NCBI RefSeq assembly: GCF_014172405.1
Contig: NZ_WNXC01000001.1
Location: forward strand, 1,426,001 to 1,490,000
Source: Pedobacter gandavensis
GTDB lineage: Bacteria > Bacteroidota > Bacteroidia > Sphingobacteriales > Sphingobacteriaceae
Length of the DNA stretch: 64,000 nucleotides
Reading direction: 5' to 3'
In this document: positions 1 through 8,220 of the stretch, piece after piece
Layout: each line of letters starts with the position of its first letter
Position numbering within the stretch: the first letter of the stretch is position 1
Program-made: the position numbers and the translations under genes
The notes under the pieces: generated by a model
What the model was told of the DNA's origin: nothing
The model's database searches: none
Seen by the model: the letters and a program-made list of their open reading frames with translations, nothing else

Positions 1-1166
1 ACCCTGTCCAGCCCTTGTCTGGCATAAAGTAGGCCCAATCTTAACAACCAATCTGCCTGCGTAATTTCCTTTGATTTTGAACCGATTGCAATGGCTCTTT
101 GCGAGCTTTTATTCCCCAGATCATAACCTGTTTCTGTAGACCATACTGGCATATTACCCAGCTCTGCTGCATAATTAACAAAAGAATTCGCAATCTCGGT
201 CATGTCGTTTGTTTCTGGAGCAACACCTCTGTTCTTGGTTCTAAACTTAGCAAACCATCCGGTATAGTCATTTGAGTACATGTGGTAGTTGATCACGTCA
301 AAACACAAATCAACTTTACCATCCTTCTTCATCCCTCTGTTTTTCTTGCACCATTCTACCATTCTTTTCACATACTCCACATTAGGTTTGGCTATTCCAC
401 CCATCACGACCATCATCGTAGGATCTGCTGTTTTTACCCCAACACCTGCTCCCAGGCTCCCTTTATGGCCATCATAAAAAGCAGATAACTGTGCTGCATA
501 CTCCTCAGGACTCTGTTCTGCATCTTTCCCTCTCCACCATTTATCTGGCTCATTACTACTTTCCAGGTATTTCACATAGCCTAACCCAATAACTGGTGAA
601 GCGGATTCTTTAGGAACAAGGATTAATTTTTTATCAATATTCTTATTGCGTCCATATCTCGCTGCGAGCTGAAAACCAGCTTTCGCAATGTCAATATAAG
701 ATTTGGGAAGGTCTTTTTTTGCACCATAAGGAAGTGGACTTAAGTCCCGCTGTCTTTGCCCCTCTGGATAGGTGTTGATCAGCCAATTTGGTGTTACCTG
801 TAAATCCACAAGTACAGTGATGCTATCACGCATACACTTCTCATAAATTTCATCATAACTCCAACCACCTTCCGGCTTATGATTAAATCTGAAGACCTCT
901 TTTTGTGGCTCAACGCGTTCCCAATCCAGGAAATGTCTAAAGCCGCTAAAATTACGAATGATGTTAAATTTTGCCGAATCAAAATTGTTATGTGCATCAT
1001 AAAAATCCCATTCGAAACCATTTATACCGAACATATCCTTCATCTTAACTTGCTTACTTCTAAGCGGCTTGATCTCGCCGTAATTTCTTTTATCTTGAGT
1101 ACAACCAGCTAGAGAGCTCAGGAAGAGAAATAGAACGAGACTTATCAATGGGTAAACTTTTTTCAT
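1..1166 (-). CDS. Glycoside hydrolase-like lipoprotein (clan GH-A type TIM barrel), 3' end outside window
   Basis: The gene starts at an ATG at 1166-1164 and stays open to the window edge, so its C-terminus is missing. The N-terminus is a lipoprotein signal: MKK, a hydrophobic stretch, then lipobox LAGC with the acceptor Cys at about residue 22. Further on there is a barrel-like pattern: FRHFLDWERVEP (early strand), then SSNEPDKWW, where the Asn-Glu pair fits a clan GH-A acid/base Glu, then FDVINYHMYSND, then VWSTETGYD, where the Glu fits the nucleophile position. These motifs suggest a secreted, membrane-anchored retaining glycosidase acting on beta-linked polysaccharide. The exact GH family cannot be decided from sight. 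It is divergently transcribed from the EPS operon starting at 1375. Confidence 0.7.
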   Translation of the reverse strand, partial: MKKVYPLISLVLFLFLSSLAGCTQDKRNYGEIKPLRSKQVKMKDMFGINGFEWDFYDAHNNFDSAKFNIIRNFSGFRHFLDWERVEPQKEVFRFNHKPEGGWSYDEIYEKCMRDSITVLVDLQVTPNWLINTYPEGQRQRDLSPLPYGAKKDLPKSYIDIAKAGFQLAARYGRNKNIDKKLILVPKESASPVIGLGYVKYLESSNEPDKWWRGKDAEQSPEEYAAQLSAFYDGHKGSLGAGVGVKTADPTMMVVMGGIAKPNVEYVKRMVEWCKKNRGMKKDGKVDLCFDVINYHMYSNDYTGWFAKFRTKNRGVAPETNDMTEIANSFVNYAAELGNMPVWSTETGYDLGNKSSQRAIAIGSKSKEITQADWLLRLGLLYARQGLDR

Positions 1167-1201
1167 CTCTTATTTTGTTTACACTAAGATAATACAATAT
1201 C

Positions 1202-1209
1202 CAAAATTA
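1202..1209 (-). promoter_or_regulatory. Putative -7 promoter element for the glycosidase lipoprotein
   Basis: On the minus strand the sequence reads TAATTTTG, a perfect match to the Bacteroidota TAnnTTTG element, about 36 nt upstream of the ATG at 1166. The expected TTG at -33 is only weakly matched. Confidence 0.4.
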
Positions 1210-1314
1210 TATACATAACAGTTAAATAAGTTAAAGCCCTAAGCCCCCCCTTATCCTCTCTCATGAATAATTGTAAAAGTTAATAATGAAGGCTTAAATA
1301 AATGTAAATTTCTT

Positions 1315-1322
1315 TAGATTTG
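1315..1322 (+). promoter_or_regulatory. Putative -7 promoter element for the left EPS operon
   Basis: TAGATTTG matches TAnnTTTG perfectly and lies 53 nt before the TTG start at 1375. The -33 element is poor (TTA, spacing 18). This is the only good -7 candidate I found between the divergent genes on this strand. Confidence 0.4.
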
Positions 1323-1374
1323 TTTAACTCCCGGACCACCTACTCTAGGCATTCTATATAGGGGAAAAGAAAAA

Positions 1375-2544
1375 TTGAAGCATAACACTCATCAAAAAAT
1401 AGCGATAATTACCTGTTGCATGGACGACTGGGGCGGAAGTGAAGAACTTTGGGCTAAAAGCATTCCTATGTTAAAGAAAGGAACTTCAGTGCTTTTGTTT
1501 AAAAACCGCATCAACAGTTCTCATCCGGAGTTCATTAAACTCATCCAACAGCAGGTAAAGCTGGTGGAATTAGAACCTCATGTTACAATACCGGAGCAGT
1601 TTAACCGAAAAATCAAGCAACTATACAAAAGGCTTAGGTCAAGAGATTACCGACAAAATTATGGCTTGGATAGATTTCATGATCAACTGAAAGAAGCGCA
1701 GCCGGATCTGGTCATTGTAGCACAGGGAATAAATTTTGACGGCTTAATTTACGCCTATCAATGTCACTTGCTTAAAATCCCTTACGTAATTATTGCACAA
1801 AAAGCAGTGGACTTTTATTGGCCCTATCCAACCGATCGGGACTATATGAAGAAAACGCTACTCCATGCAAAACAATGCTTTTTTGTTTCCCATCACAATA
1901 AGACCTTAACTGAAGAACAATTTGGCCTACGCCTGGAAAACAGTCAGGTGGTCTTTAACCCAATAAAAACCAAGGTAAATGTATTGCCTCATCCAGAGAC
2001 AAGTCAAGGGTATAAACTGGCTTGTGTAGCCCGCTTATTTATCATCGATAAGGCCCAGGATATTTTACTGAGAATCATGAATAAAAAGAAGTGGCGGGAA
2101 AGACCAATCACACTTTCTCTTATTGGAACCGGCCTGGATGAACAAGGAATAAAAGATATGGCGAATCTTTTAGCACTCGACAATGTGGAGTTCCTTGGCT
2201 TTCATGATGATATTGAAAATTTATGGCGAAATTATCACGCCCTATTGTTACCTTCAAGAAGCGAAGGCCTTCCGCTATCCATGATTGAAGCGATGTCTGT
2301 TGGACGTACCGTGATTGTCAGCAATGCCGGTGGTAATGCTGATATCATTAACGATGGCGTAAACGGATTCATCGCTGAAGCCACAGAAAAAGATTTTGAA
2401 GCGGCTATGGAGCGCGCCTGGCAACTGCGCGACCGTTGGCCTGAAATAGGAACAGCAGCTTCACTACATATAACAAATCACCTCCCAATTTCTCCGGAAA
2501 CGGATTTCGCGAATCACTTAAACGACCTACTAGATGAGTTATAA
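1375..2544 (+). CDS. Glycosyltransferase family 4 (GT-B) protein
   Basis: The 389-residue protein has the GT-B fold pattern of GT4 retaining transferases. The first Rossmann strand (KIAIITCCMDDWGGSE) is at residues 8-23, and the C-terminal donor site has the E-x7-E motif in SEGLPLSMIEAMSVG followed by GGNADIINDGVNGF. It presumably adds a sugar from a nucleotide donor to a lipid-linked EPS intermediate at the cytoplasmic face. The start is TTG; the next in-frame ATG lies inside the first beta strand, so the TTG start is favoured. It is the first gene of a + strand operon, overlapping the next gene by 11 nt. Confidence 0.87.
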   Translation: MKHNTHQKIAIITCCMDDWGGSEELWAKSIPMLKKGTSVLLFKNRINSSHPEFIKLIQQQVKLVELEPHVTIPEQFNRKIKQLYKRLRSRDYRQNYGLDRFHDQLKEAQPDLVIVAQGINFDGLIYAYQCHLLKIPYVIIAQKAVDFYWPYPTDRDYMKKTLLHAKQCFFVSHHNKTLTEEQFGLRLENSQVVFNPIKTKVNVLPHPETSQGYKLACVARLFIIDKAQDILLRIMNKKKWRERPITLSLIGTGLDEQGIKDMANLLALDNVEFLGFHDDIENLWRNYHALLLPSRSEGLPLSMIEAMSVGRTVIVSNAGGNADIINDGVNGFIAEATEKDFEAAMERAWQLRDRWPEIGTAASLHITNHLPISPETDFANHLNDLLDEL

Positions 2545-3511
2545 CCCATTAGTCTCTGTTATTATCCCCACATTTAATAGGGCGGACAAACTTCCTGATG
2601 CCATTGAAAGTGTCCTCAACCAGACCTATAAGCATGTTCAGATCATTGTTATTGATGATGGTTCAACAGATAATACTGCAGATTTGGTTAAAAATTATCC
2701 AGAGCTGGAATATCACTGGCAGAAAAATGGTGGACAAGCCTCGGCAAGAAATAAAGGCTTAAAAAATGCGAAAGGGCCTATTCTAGCTTCATTGGATTCA
2801 GATGATATCTGGTATCCTGATTTTTTAACGAGATGCGTGGAAAAGCTAGAAGCTGAACAGCTTGATTTTGTTTTTGCGAACTGGGATCAGGATGTAAAAG
2901 TTGGCGAAAGCTGGGATTTTTTATCAAATGATCCATTTTTAAAACCTTACCACCAATCGGCAAAAGACCATTGGTCAAATTTGAATGATCAGGAACTAAG
3001 AGCGCTATTCCTGAAAGCTTGCCCCTCGCCTTCTTCCTCCGTGGTGGTTCGTAAATCTTCGATTGTCTCCGGTTGGGATGAACAGATTAACATTGGAGAC
3101 GACTGGTGTATGTACCTGGAAATGATCTTAACCAAGAAATGTAAAGCTGCCTATACACTAGACCGATTATGGAGAAAGCGAGTAGATGAAATTAATGTCT
3201 TTGATGGTAGAAAATGGAGTGAAATCCTGGAATTCCTTCACATCGCCGACCTAAAGATTAAAATGGATAAGTTTAAGCACCTACTTCATAAAGATGAGCT
3301 AAAAATACTCCAACAAAGATATATGGCCAGCCTGGTGGAACTCTCCAAACATAACTTGATCAGGGAGTTTAATTTCCCTCACTCTATGCGCTTATTAAAA
3401 CGCTCATTTGCTATCGACATTCCTTTTACCCTAAAAGCCATTCCCAACATACTAATGAAAGGACTAGGAGGAAAAGTAAAAGATATAACCACTAAACTCA
3501 ACAAAAAATAG
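2534..3511 (+). CDS. Glycosyltransferase family 2 (GT-A) protein
   Basis: The protein opens with PLVSVIIPTFNRADKL and continues with IIVIDDGSTDNT, GGQASARNKGL and SLDSDDIWYP, the classic GT2 pattern in which the DSDD segment (near residue 90) is the metal/nucleotide-sugar DxD site. At 325 residues it has the usual GT-A domain (1-220) plus a helical C-terminus and no membrane segment, so it should act in the cytoplasm on an undecaprenyl-linked acceptor. Its start overlaps the preceding GT4 gene by 11 nt, which implies translational coupling. The sugar transferred cannot be told from the sequence. Confidence 0.88.
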   Translation: MSYNPLVSVIIPTFNRADKLPDAIESVLNQTYKHVQIIVIDDGSTDNTADLVKNYPELEYHWQKNGGQASARNKGLKNAKGPILASLDSDDIWYPDFLTRCVEKLEAEQLDFVFANWDQDVKVGESWDFLSNDPFLKPYHQSAKDHWSNLNDQELRALFLKACPSPSSSVVVRKSSIVSGWDEQINIGDDWCMYLEMILTKKCKAAYTLDRLWRKRVDEINVFDGRKWSEILEFLHIADLKIKMDKFKHLLHKDELKILQQRYMASLVELSKHNLIREFNFPHSMRLLKRSFAIDIPFTLKAIPNILMKGLGGKVKDITTKLNKK

Positions 3512-3557
3512 CCGCTTGTTCAGGCAATCATTGAAGAACCCATAGAAAAATAAGGTA

Positions 3558-4544
3558 TTGAAGTTTTTTAGAATAATCAGATCCGTAGAATGGTGGGAAT
3601 ATAAATTACCTCCCTTACTTGCCATTGGCTATGCTACGGCACTGAAAACTGATGGGGTGTTTATGTTGGCCATTCCGCAGTTGATTATCTTACTGCTAGC
3701 CTTGGTTATTGGTGCCGTTTATGTTAGTATTATCAATGACATGACGGATATTGAAGCAGACCTGGCCAGTGGAAAAGCAAACAGAATGGTAGGTATCCGT
3801 CCGGAAATTCGCTGGATCTTTCCAACGCTATGCTTCATCTTAGGCCTGGGGTTTTGTGCTTTCCTCTATCCTGATCAACTATCAATATTCTTATATCTAA
3901 TCCCATGGATCAGTTTTAGTCTTTATTCTTTTCGTCCGATAAGGTTGAAAAACCGAGGTATTTGGGGAGTATTGGCTGATGCATCAGGCTCACATATTTT
4001 CACGAGCTTACTGATGATCAGCAGTATTAGCCATGTCACCGGACAAACTATAGACTGGATTTGGTTTGGAAGTACTGGTGTATGGGCACTGTGTTATGGC
4101 GCCAGGGGGATTCTATGGCACCAGTTCCATGATCGAGAAAACGACCTACAGGCAGACTTAAATACTTACGCAGTCAAAATCGATCCCGCTCATTTCAGAA
4201 AACAGGAACTGAGCTTATTCTGTATTGAACTTATGGCGATGACAACCATGTTATATAGTCTTCATCTGATCCTACCCTTTCTATTTTTACTACTGTATCT
4301 GATATTGGCACTGATCCGTTCAAACCATCTTTCTTACAAGCCTGTACTGATCATTTGTCCTGAAAACCATCCTTTTCACATCTTAATGGCAGATTTTTAC
4401 CAGGTATTTTTCCCACTTTCTCTTTTGATAACTGCGGCTTTCCTACAGCCCTACGCCTGGATCATCTTAGTGGTTCACCTGGCTCTTTTTCCTCAAAAAA
4501 CAATCACTGCACTTAAGGATTTCAAGTCCATTTTCTCGAGATAA
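3558..4544 (+). CDS. UbiA-family prenyltransferase-like membrane protein
   Basis: This is a hydrophobic 328-residue protein with about eight membrane segments. It carries the two Asp-rich motifs of UbiA prenyltransferases: NDMTDIEAD (residues 60-68) and DRENDLQAD (about 192-200). These bind Mg-polyprenyl diphosphate in the family. The start is TTG at 3558, with no in-frame ATG before the core, so this operon uses TTG twice. It lies 46 nt after the GT2 gene and converges on the 4557 gene with only 12 nt between stops. It is clearly different from the second UbiA gene at 6466-7464. Its acceptor is unknown; EPS-lipid or quinone-like chemistry are both possible. Confidence 0.8.
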   Translation: MKFFRIIRSVEWWEYKLPPLLAIGYATALKTDGVFMLAIPQLIILLLALVIGAVYVSIINDMTDIEADLASGKANRMVGIRPEIRWIFPTLCFILGLGFCAFLYPDQLSIFLYLIPWISFSLYSFRPIRLKNRGIWGVLADASGSHIFTSLLMISSISHVTGQTIDWIWFGSTGVWALCYGARGILWHQFHDRENDLQADLNTYAVKIDPAHFRKQELSLFCIELMAMTTMLYSLHLILPFLFLLLYLILALIRSNHLSYKPVLIICPENHPFHILMADFYQVFFPLSLLITAAFLQPYAWIILVVHLALFPQKTITALKDFKSIFSR

Positions 4545-4556
4545 CCATCCGCCCGA

Positions 4557-4988
4557 TTAAGCTTCCCCGATTTCATCCGGAGGATAAAGCAGAAAAGAAA
4601 AAGGATTGGGAACGGGACTTTTATATGGACTATATAATCCCAAATAACGAACGACTTTCGTTTCGTCTGTTTTATGGATAAAGAAATCGCTGGACAGTAA
4701 AAATGATTTCATCAATTCAAAAATCTGATCGGACTTCTCCCAATTGATATTCAGATAATACATTGTTTTCCAGCGTATTTTAGCCATCATATCGTTTCCT
4801 CCTGCAGCAAAATAATCATCTACATATCTGGAAACACTTCCGGGTTCCAGTTTCAAATACTTAAACTCACGTTCAAGAAGTAATACCGCATATTCTTTGA
4901 TACCCGGAGATACCAGATATAATGTTGTCGGAATCAATACACCCCCCGTGGCCAACCCTGTTAGCAATAAGAATTTTCTACGTTTCAT
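4557..4988 (-). CDS. Small twin-arginine-type partner of GMC oxidoreductase
   Basis: The 143-residue protein begins MKRRKFLLLTGLATGG, an RR-x-F-L signal followed by a hydrophobic stretch, as in Tat-exported subunits. The rest resembles short gluconate 2-dehydrogenase subunit 3-like proteins (helical, with a YVDDYF segment). It follows the GMC oxidoreductase gene by 2 nt, an arrangement typical for a flavoprotein whose small subunit directs export or maturation. It is shorter than the second such protein at 13568-14143. Family assignment rests mostly on the signal and the gene neighbour. Confidence 0.6.
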   Translation of the reverse strand: MKRRKFLLLTGLATGGVLIPTTLYLVSPGIKEYAVLLLEREFKYLKLEPGSVSRYVDDYFAAGGNDMMAKIRWKTMYYLNINWEKSDQIFELMKSFLLSSDFFIHKTDETKVVRYLGLYSPYKSPVPNPFSFLLYPPDEIGEA

Positions 4989-4990
4989 AT

Positions 4991-6433
4991 TTAAAAAGCT
5001 TTGTCGGCTGCATATAAAGACAATGCAGAAAGAGTTAGTGTTGGATTTGAGGCACTAAATGTTGTAAACGCACCTGCGCCAAGCACAAATAGATTTCTAT
5101 ATTGATGGTGAATTAAATGCTGATCTACGACGCCCAATTTTGGGTCTTTGCTCATTCTTGTGCCCCCTATTATGTGTCCTTCATTTGGAAAAGGATCCAA
5201 GTATTTTAATTTTTCTACCGGCAAACAAGATAAAATACCGGGAAGGGCTTTCTTCATGTTTTCAATTGCTTTCATGGTATACTCAGAACGTTCCGTAAAA
5301 TGTACTGTTGGTACCAATTTATTCGCAGCCGAATTGCTGATGTAGTTGTTATGAAGGGGTAAGTCTTCAAATAGTAACCGGAAACTCGCAATATTTAGCC
5401 ATTTTCCACGCTCCATCCGGAGGTAATATGGCGCATTGCTCACCTCCATTAAACAGGCAGCAAAATCTTTCCGGTGCGCTCCATCATACAACATATATCC
5501 ATTCGCATTTACCCAGGTACTTCCACCAACATTTTTCATCTGATCAAGATAAATCAGGACCTGCATCCCAAGTTGTTCTCCAAACCCGCGTCCTGTCAAT
5601 GGATTTTTATCTCCGGCATTCAAGAGAATATTGGTATTAAAAAACGGGTTAGCACCTAATGCAATCACCTCAGCAGAAGCTTGATACTCCTTCCCTTCAA
5701 GTACGTATAGTACTTTTTTCACCACATCGTTCTGTATTTCCAGGCTGTACACTTGAGCACCATACACCAATTCTACGCGTTGATCCTCATAAACACCCAG
5801 GTTGGCATTTTCTATAGTGAATTTCGCGTTTACAGGGCAGGTATCACAAGTACTGGCAGTCATGCAACGGTTTCTGCCATTGGCCGCTCGACTCGCTCTG
5901 GCGGTTGGCTGGCTGATGTATTGGTTACCATAAGTCTTATGCAGGATTTTATCGACGATACTAAATTCATGTGCTGGTAAAGGATATTTACCTTTCCGCG
6001 GGAAAGGAGTTTCTTCCGGGCCCGAAACAGACATCAGCGTTTCCGCTTCATCATAATATGGATCAAGGTCATCATAATCCACCGGCCAGTCCTCTCCTAT
6101 TCCAAAAAGACTTTTCATCTTGAAATCTGAAGGCATAAACCTAGGTGTACAACCCCACCAACAATTTGAACAACCTCCGTAACCCGTGGTAAATGGCCAT
6201 CTTTTCTTCGTATTCACATTCTGAATCGCCTGTTCCCAAGGCTCTTCATACTGCTGAAAGTCGGATTGCTCCCCTCTCTTTACTTTGAGCCTTTCGGCAT
6301 GAGGGTAAAAATGTCCACGCTCCAAAACCAATACTTTTTGATCAGCATTTACCTTAGCTAAATACTTCTTTAAGAAGAAACTGGATGCAAAACCTGTCCC
6401 AACTACAATTAAATCATAATGGCTATTTTTCAT
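4991..6433 (-). CDS. GMC-family FAD-dependent oxidoreductase
   Basis: A 480-residue flavoprotein. The N-terminal dinucleotide-binding motif is VVGTGFASS (residues 10-18), then an ERGHF segment that ends the ADP-binding fold. Two cysteine-rich stretches follow: CSNCWWGC (about residue 86) and CMTASTCDTC (about 190). The C-terminus has the GMC_oxred_C pattern GGTRMSKDPKLGVVDQ and FVLGAGAFTTFSASNPTLT. Such enzymes oxidise an alcohol or sugar hydroxyl. It has no signal of its own and probably pairs with the RR-signal protein 2 nt downstream. It lies in one - strand run with a UbiA transferase and a HAD hydrolase. Confidence 0.85.
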   Translation of the reverse strand: MKNSHYDLIVVGTGFASSFFLKKYLAKVNADQKVLVLERGHFYPHAERLKVKRGEQSDFQQYEEPWEQAIQNVNTKKRWPFTTGYGGCSNCWWGCTPRFMPSDFKMKSLFGIGEDWPVDYDDLDPYYDEAETLMSVSGPEETPFPRKGKYPLPAHEFSIVDKILHKTYGNQYISQPTARASRAANGRNRCMTASTCDTCPVNAKFTIENANLGVYEDQRVELVYGAQVYSLEIQNDVVKKVLYVLEGKEYQASAEVIALGANPFFNTNILLNAGDKNPLTGRGFGEQLGMQVLIYLDQMKNVGGSTWVNANGYMLYDGAHRKDFAACLMEVSNAPYYLRMERGKWLNIASFRLLFEDLPLHNNYISNSAANKLVPTVHFTERSEYTMKAIENMKKALPGILSCLPVEKLKYLDPFPNEGHIIGGTRMSKDPKLGVVDQHLIHHQYRNLFVLGAGAFTTFSASNPTLTLSALSLYAADKAF

Positions 6434-6465
6434 TTAAAATATGAGCGAGATTATAATGGTTTAAA

Positions 6466-7464
6466 TTAGTAATTATTAGCGTTTTTCAAGAACCAATGAA
6501 GCCATGGAATATCGACAAACATCAACACGCATAATAAAGTAGTGAATAAAACGAGGTAGAGCATAAACCATTTTCTGGTGTATAACTTCTCGGAACCCTG
6601 CACCGGGGAATCATTTAACAGACCAATCCGCAAGTACCAGGAAAACAGCAATGCAAAAAAAGGAAAGCTAAACAGAAGCTCTATCCGATCTTTAATCAGG
6701 AATATGCCCATAAAGAAAGCACAGGTAATGGCATAAAAAAACATAGATACCAATAAACTATTCTCTGTATAAAAGCGGAATGACTTTCTGTATTGCCCGG
6801 CAGTTTCCGGGTTTCCAATGAGTCGATATTCTGCAAAACGTTTGGTTGCCATCAAAAAGGCACCCCCCATCCAGTAAGCGATGATAATACTCACCGGAGG
6901 CAAAGTATTGATCCAATCTAAATCCCATTTGCTATCCGGTGCACCTAAAGCCGGACTAAAAATAAACCAGCCTGCAGCAAACCTAATCGGGTTGTTCACC
7001 GATTCACTCAGCACGTCCAGGAATACCCGGTCTTTGCTTCTAAATGGTTGAACATTGTAAATTACCCCCATAAATAACAATACCGCTGCTGTAGAAAGGA
7101 ATTTCAAGGAAACCAGGTAAGCCAAAGCGAGGCCGATAACCGCAAGCACGGCATATTCTAAATAAACAATAACTGGGTTAATTGCGGTCACCACAGAAGA
7201 TCTTTTCTTCTTTAAAGGATGGAACTGATCAAAGCCTGCATCTAGGTATTCATTGATGACGTAATTTGCTGAAGCCACCAAACAAATGCTAATGATACCG
7301 ATGACAATCTTAAAAAGCAGCTCAGAATCAAAAGGCGTATGAAAAATAGACAATGCAAAAAGCATCCCGGGTACCATAAACAGATTCTTCACCCAATTGT
7401 CTGGTCTGGCTATCGCGATATAGTCTGTTAAAGTCGCCGTTTTCCTAGGCTGTTCGTCGGTCAT
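6466..7464 (-). CDS. UbiA-family polyprenyl-phosphate phosphoribosyltransferase-like protein
   Basis: A 332-residue, multi-pass UbiA protein that resembles decaprenyl-phosphate phosphoribosyltransferase (Rv3806c type) more than quinone prenyltransferases. Shared features are RPDNWVKN (20-27), the first Asp motif in the variant NEYLDAGFD (71-79, followed by FHPLKKKR), and KRFAEYR (208-214) plus YRKSF (225-229). Family members transfer 5-phosphoribose from PRPP to polyprenyl phosphate. It is 11 nt downstream of a HAD hydrolase gene, which could supply the next, dephosphorylating step. The Asp-to-Glu change (NE for ND) in motif 1 is unusual. Confidence 0.8.
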   Translation of the reverse strand: MTDEQPRKTATLTDYIAIARPDNWVKNLFMVPGMLFALSIFHTPFDSELLFKIVIGIISICLVASANYVINEYLDAGFDQFHPLKKKRSSVVTAINPVIVYLEYAVLAVIGLALAYLVSLKFLSTAAVLLFMGVIYNVQPFRSKDRVFLDVLSESVNNPIRFAAGWFIFSPALGAPDSKWDLDWINTLPPVSIIIAYWMGGAFLMATKRFAEYRLIGNPETAGQYRKSFRFYTENSLLVSMFFYAITCAFFMGIFLIKDRIELLFSFPFFALLFSWYLRIGLLNDSPVQGSEKLYTRKWFMLYLVLFTTLLCVLMFVDIPWLHWFLKNANNY

Positions 7465-7475
7465 AAATACAAGAG

Positions 7476-8153
7476 TTATAATTTTGATTTCTTTATGCTA
7501 ATTGCCAGATCCTCATAAAATCCAGCATTCTGTTTCCTGACCAATAAGAATGGAATCCCTGCAGCATCTGCGCAGATGCCATCCAGTTCCATTCTATCCC
7601 CAATAAAAAGACAATTCCTTTTGTCTTTAATTTTCATCTCCGACAAAATATAATTCAAACCATTGGGTAAGGGTTTCAGCGAATTGATCCCCGGCTGAGT
7701 GGAGCTTACCATCAGGTCTACCTGAATATTCATGTGACTTAGTTTCTGTGCGGCATCATAATCGGAATAAACTGCTCTTGCAATTTTCAGCCTTTCCAGC
7801 TCCTTAAAGAAAGCGTTTAGTCCAGCATATTTGCAGGAGGCTAAATAAGGATTTGGGAAATTAAAAATCCAATGCTCCACTACCCGCTTTACCTCCGCAA
7901 TGGAGCAATTCAGTTGCTTAGCGCACCATTCATATTGCGCTTCCTCCAAATTATCCACCTTCAAACCGGCATGCGCCTCTCTTTCTTTTCTGAAATAATA
8001 TAGAATCAACAGGTCATTATACTTCCATGGCCTGATGATATAATATCTGATCAGCGCGAAAAACATTTTCTTTCTTAACTTAGACTGGTCGTAAAGTGTG
8101 CCATCCACGTCGAAAATAATTAGCTCAAGCTTATCCCATGATATATCTTTCAA
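7476..8153 (-). CDS. HAD-superfamily hydrolase (phosphatase)
   Basis: This 225-residue protein has HAD motif I as IIFDVDGTLYD (nucleophile D15 and D17), motif II near VYSDYD, motif III Lys in SLKPLPNGL, and motif IV in LFIGDRMELDGICADAAG. A helical cap lies between motifs I and II. HAD enzymes of this kind remove phosphate from small molecules or lipid-linked sugar phosphates. The gene is first in the - strand run leading into the UbiA phosphoribosyltransferase-like gene, and is divergent from the GT-C gene at 8221. The position suggests dephosphorylation of the UbiA product, which is inference. Confidence 0.83.
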   Translation of the reverse strand: MKDISWDKLELIIFDVDGTLYDQSKLRKKMFFALIRYYIIRPWKYNDLLILYYFRKEREAHAGLKVDNLEEAQYEWCAKQLNCSIAEVKRVVEHWIFNFPNPYLASCKYAGLNAFFKELERLKIARAVYSDYDAAQKLSHMNIQVDLMVSSTQPGINSLKPLPNGLNYILSEMKIKDKRNCLFIGDRMELDGICADAAGIPFLLVRKQNAGFYEDLAISIKKSKL

Positions 8154-8220
8154 ATTCTTTATCTCTATTTAGTTGTAAAAATATTAAAAAATTCGATATT
8201 GCACACCTTATTAGCTATAA

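Noticed and set aside
4991..6433. DprE1 homologue
   Set aside because: The protein has GMC motifs and C-terminal domain, not the VAO-type FAD domain of DprE1, so only functional analogy is possible.
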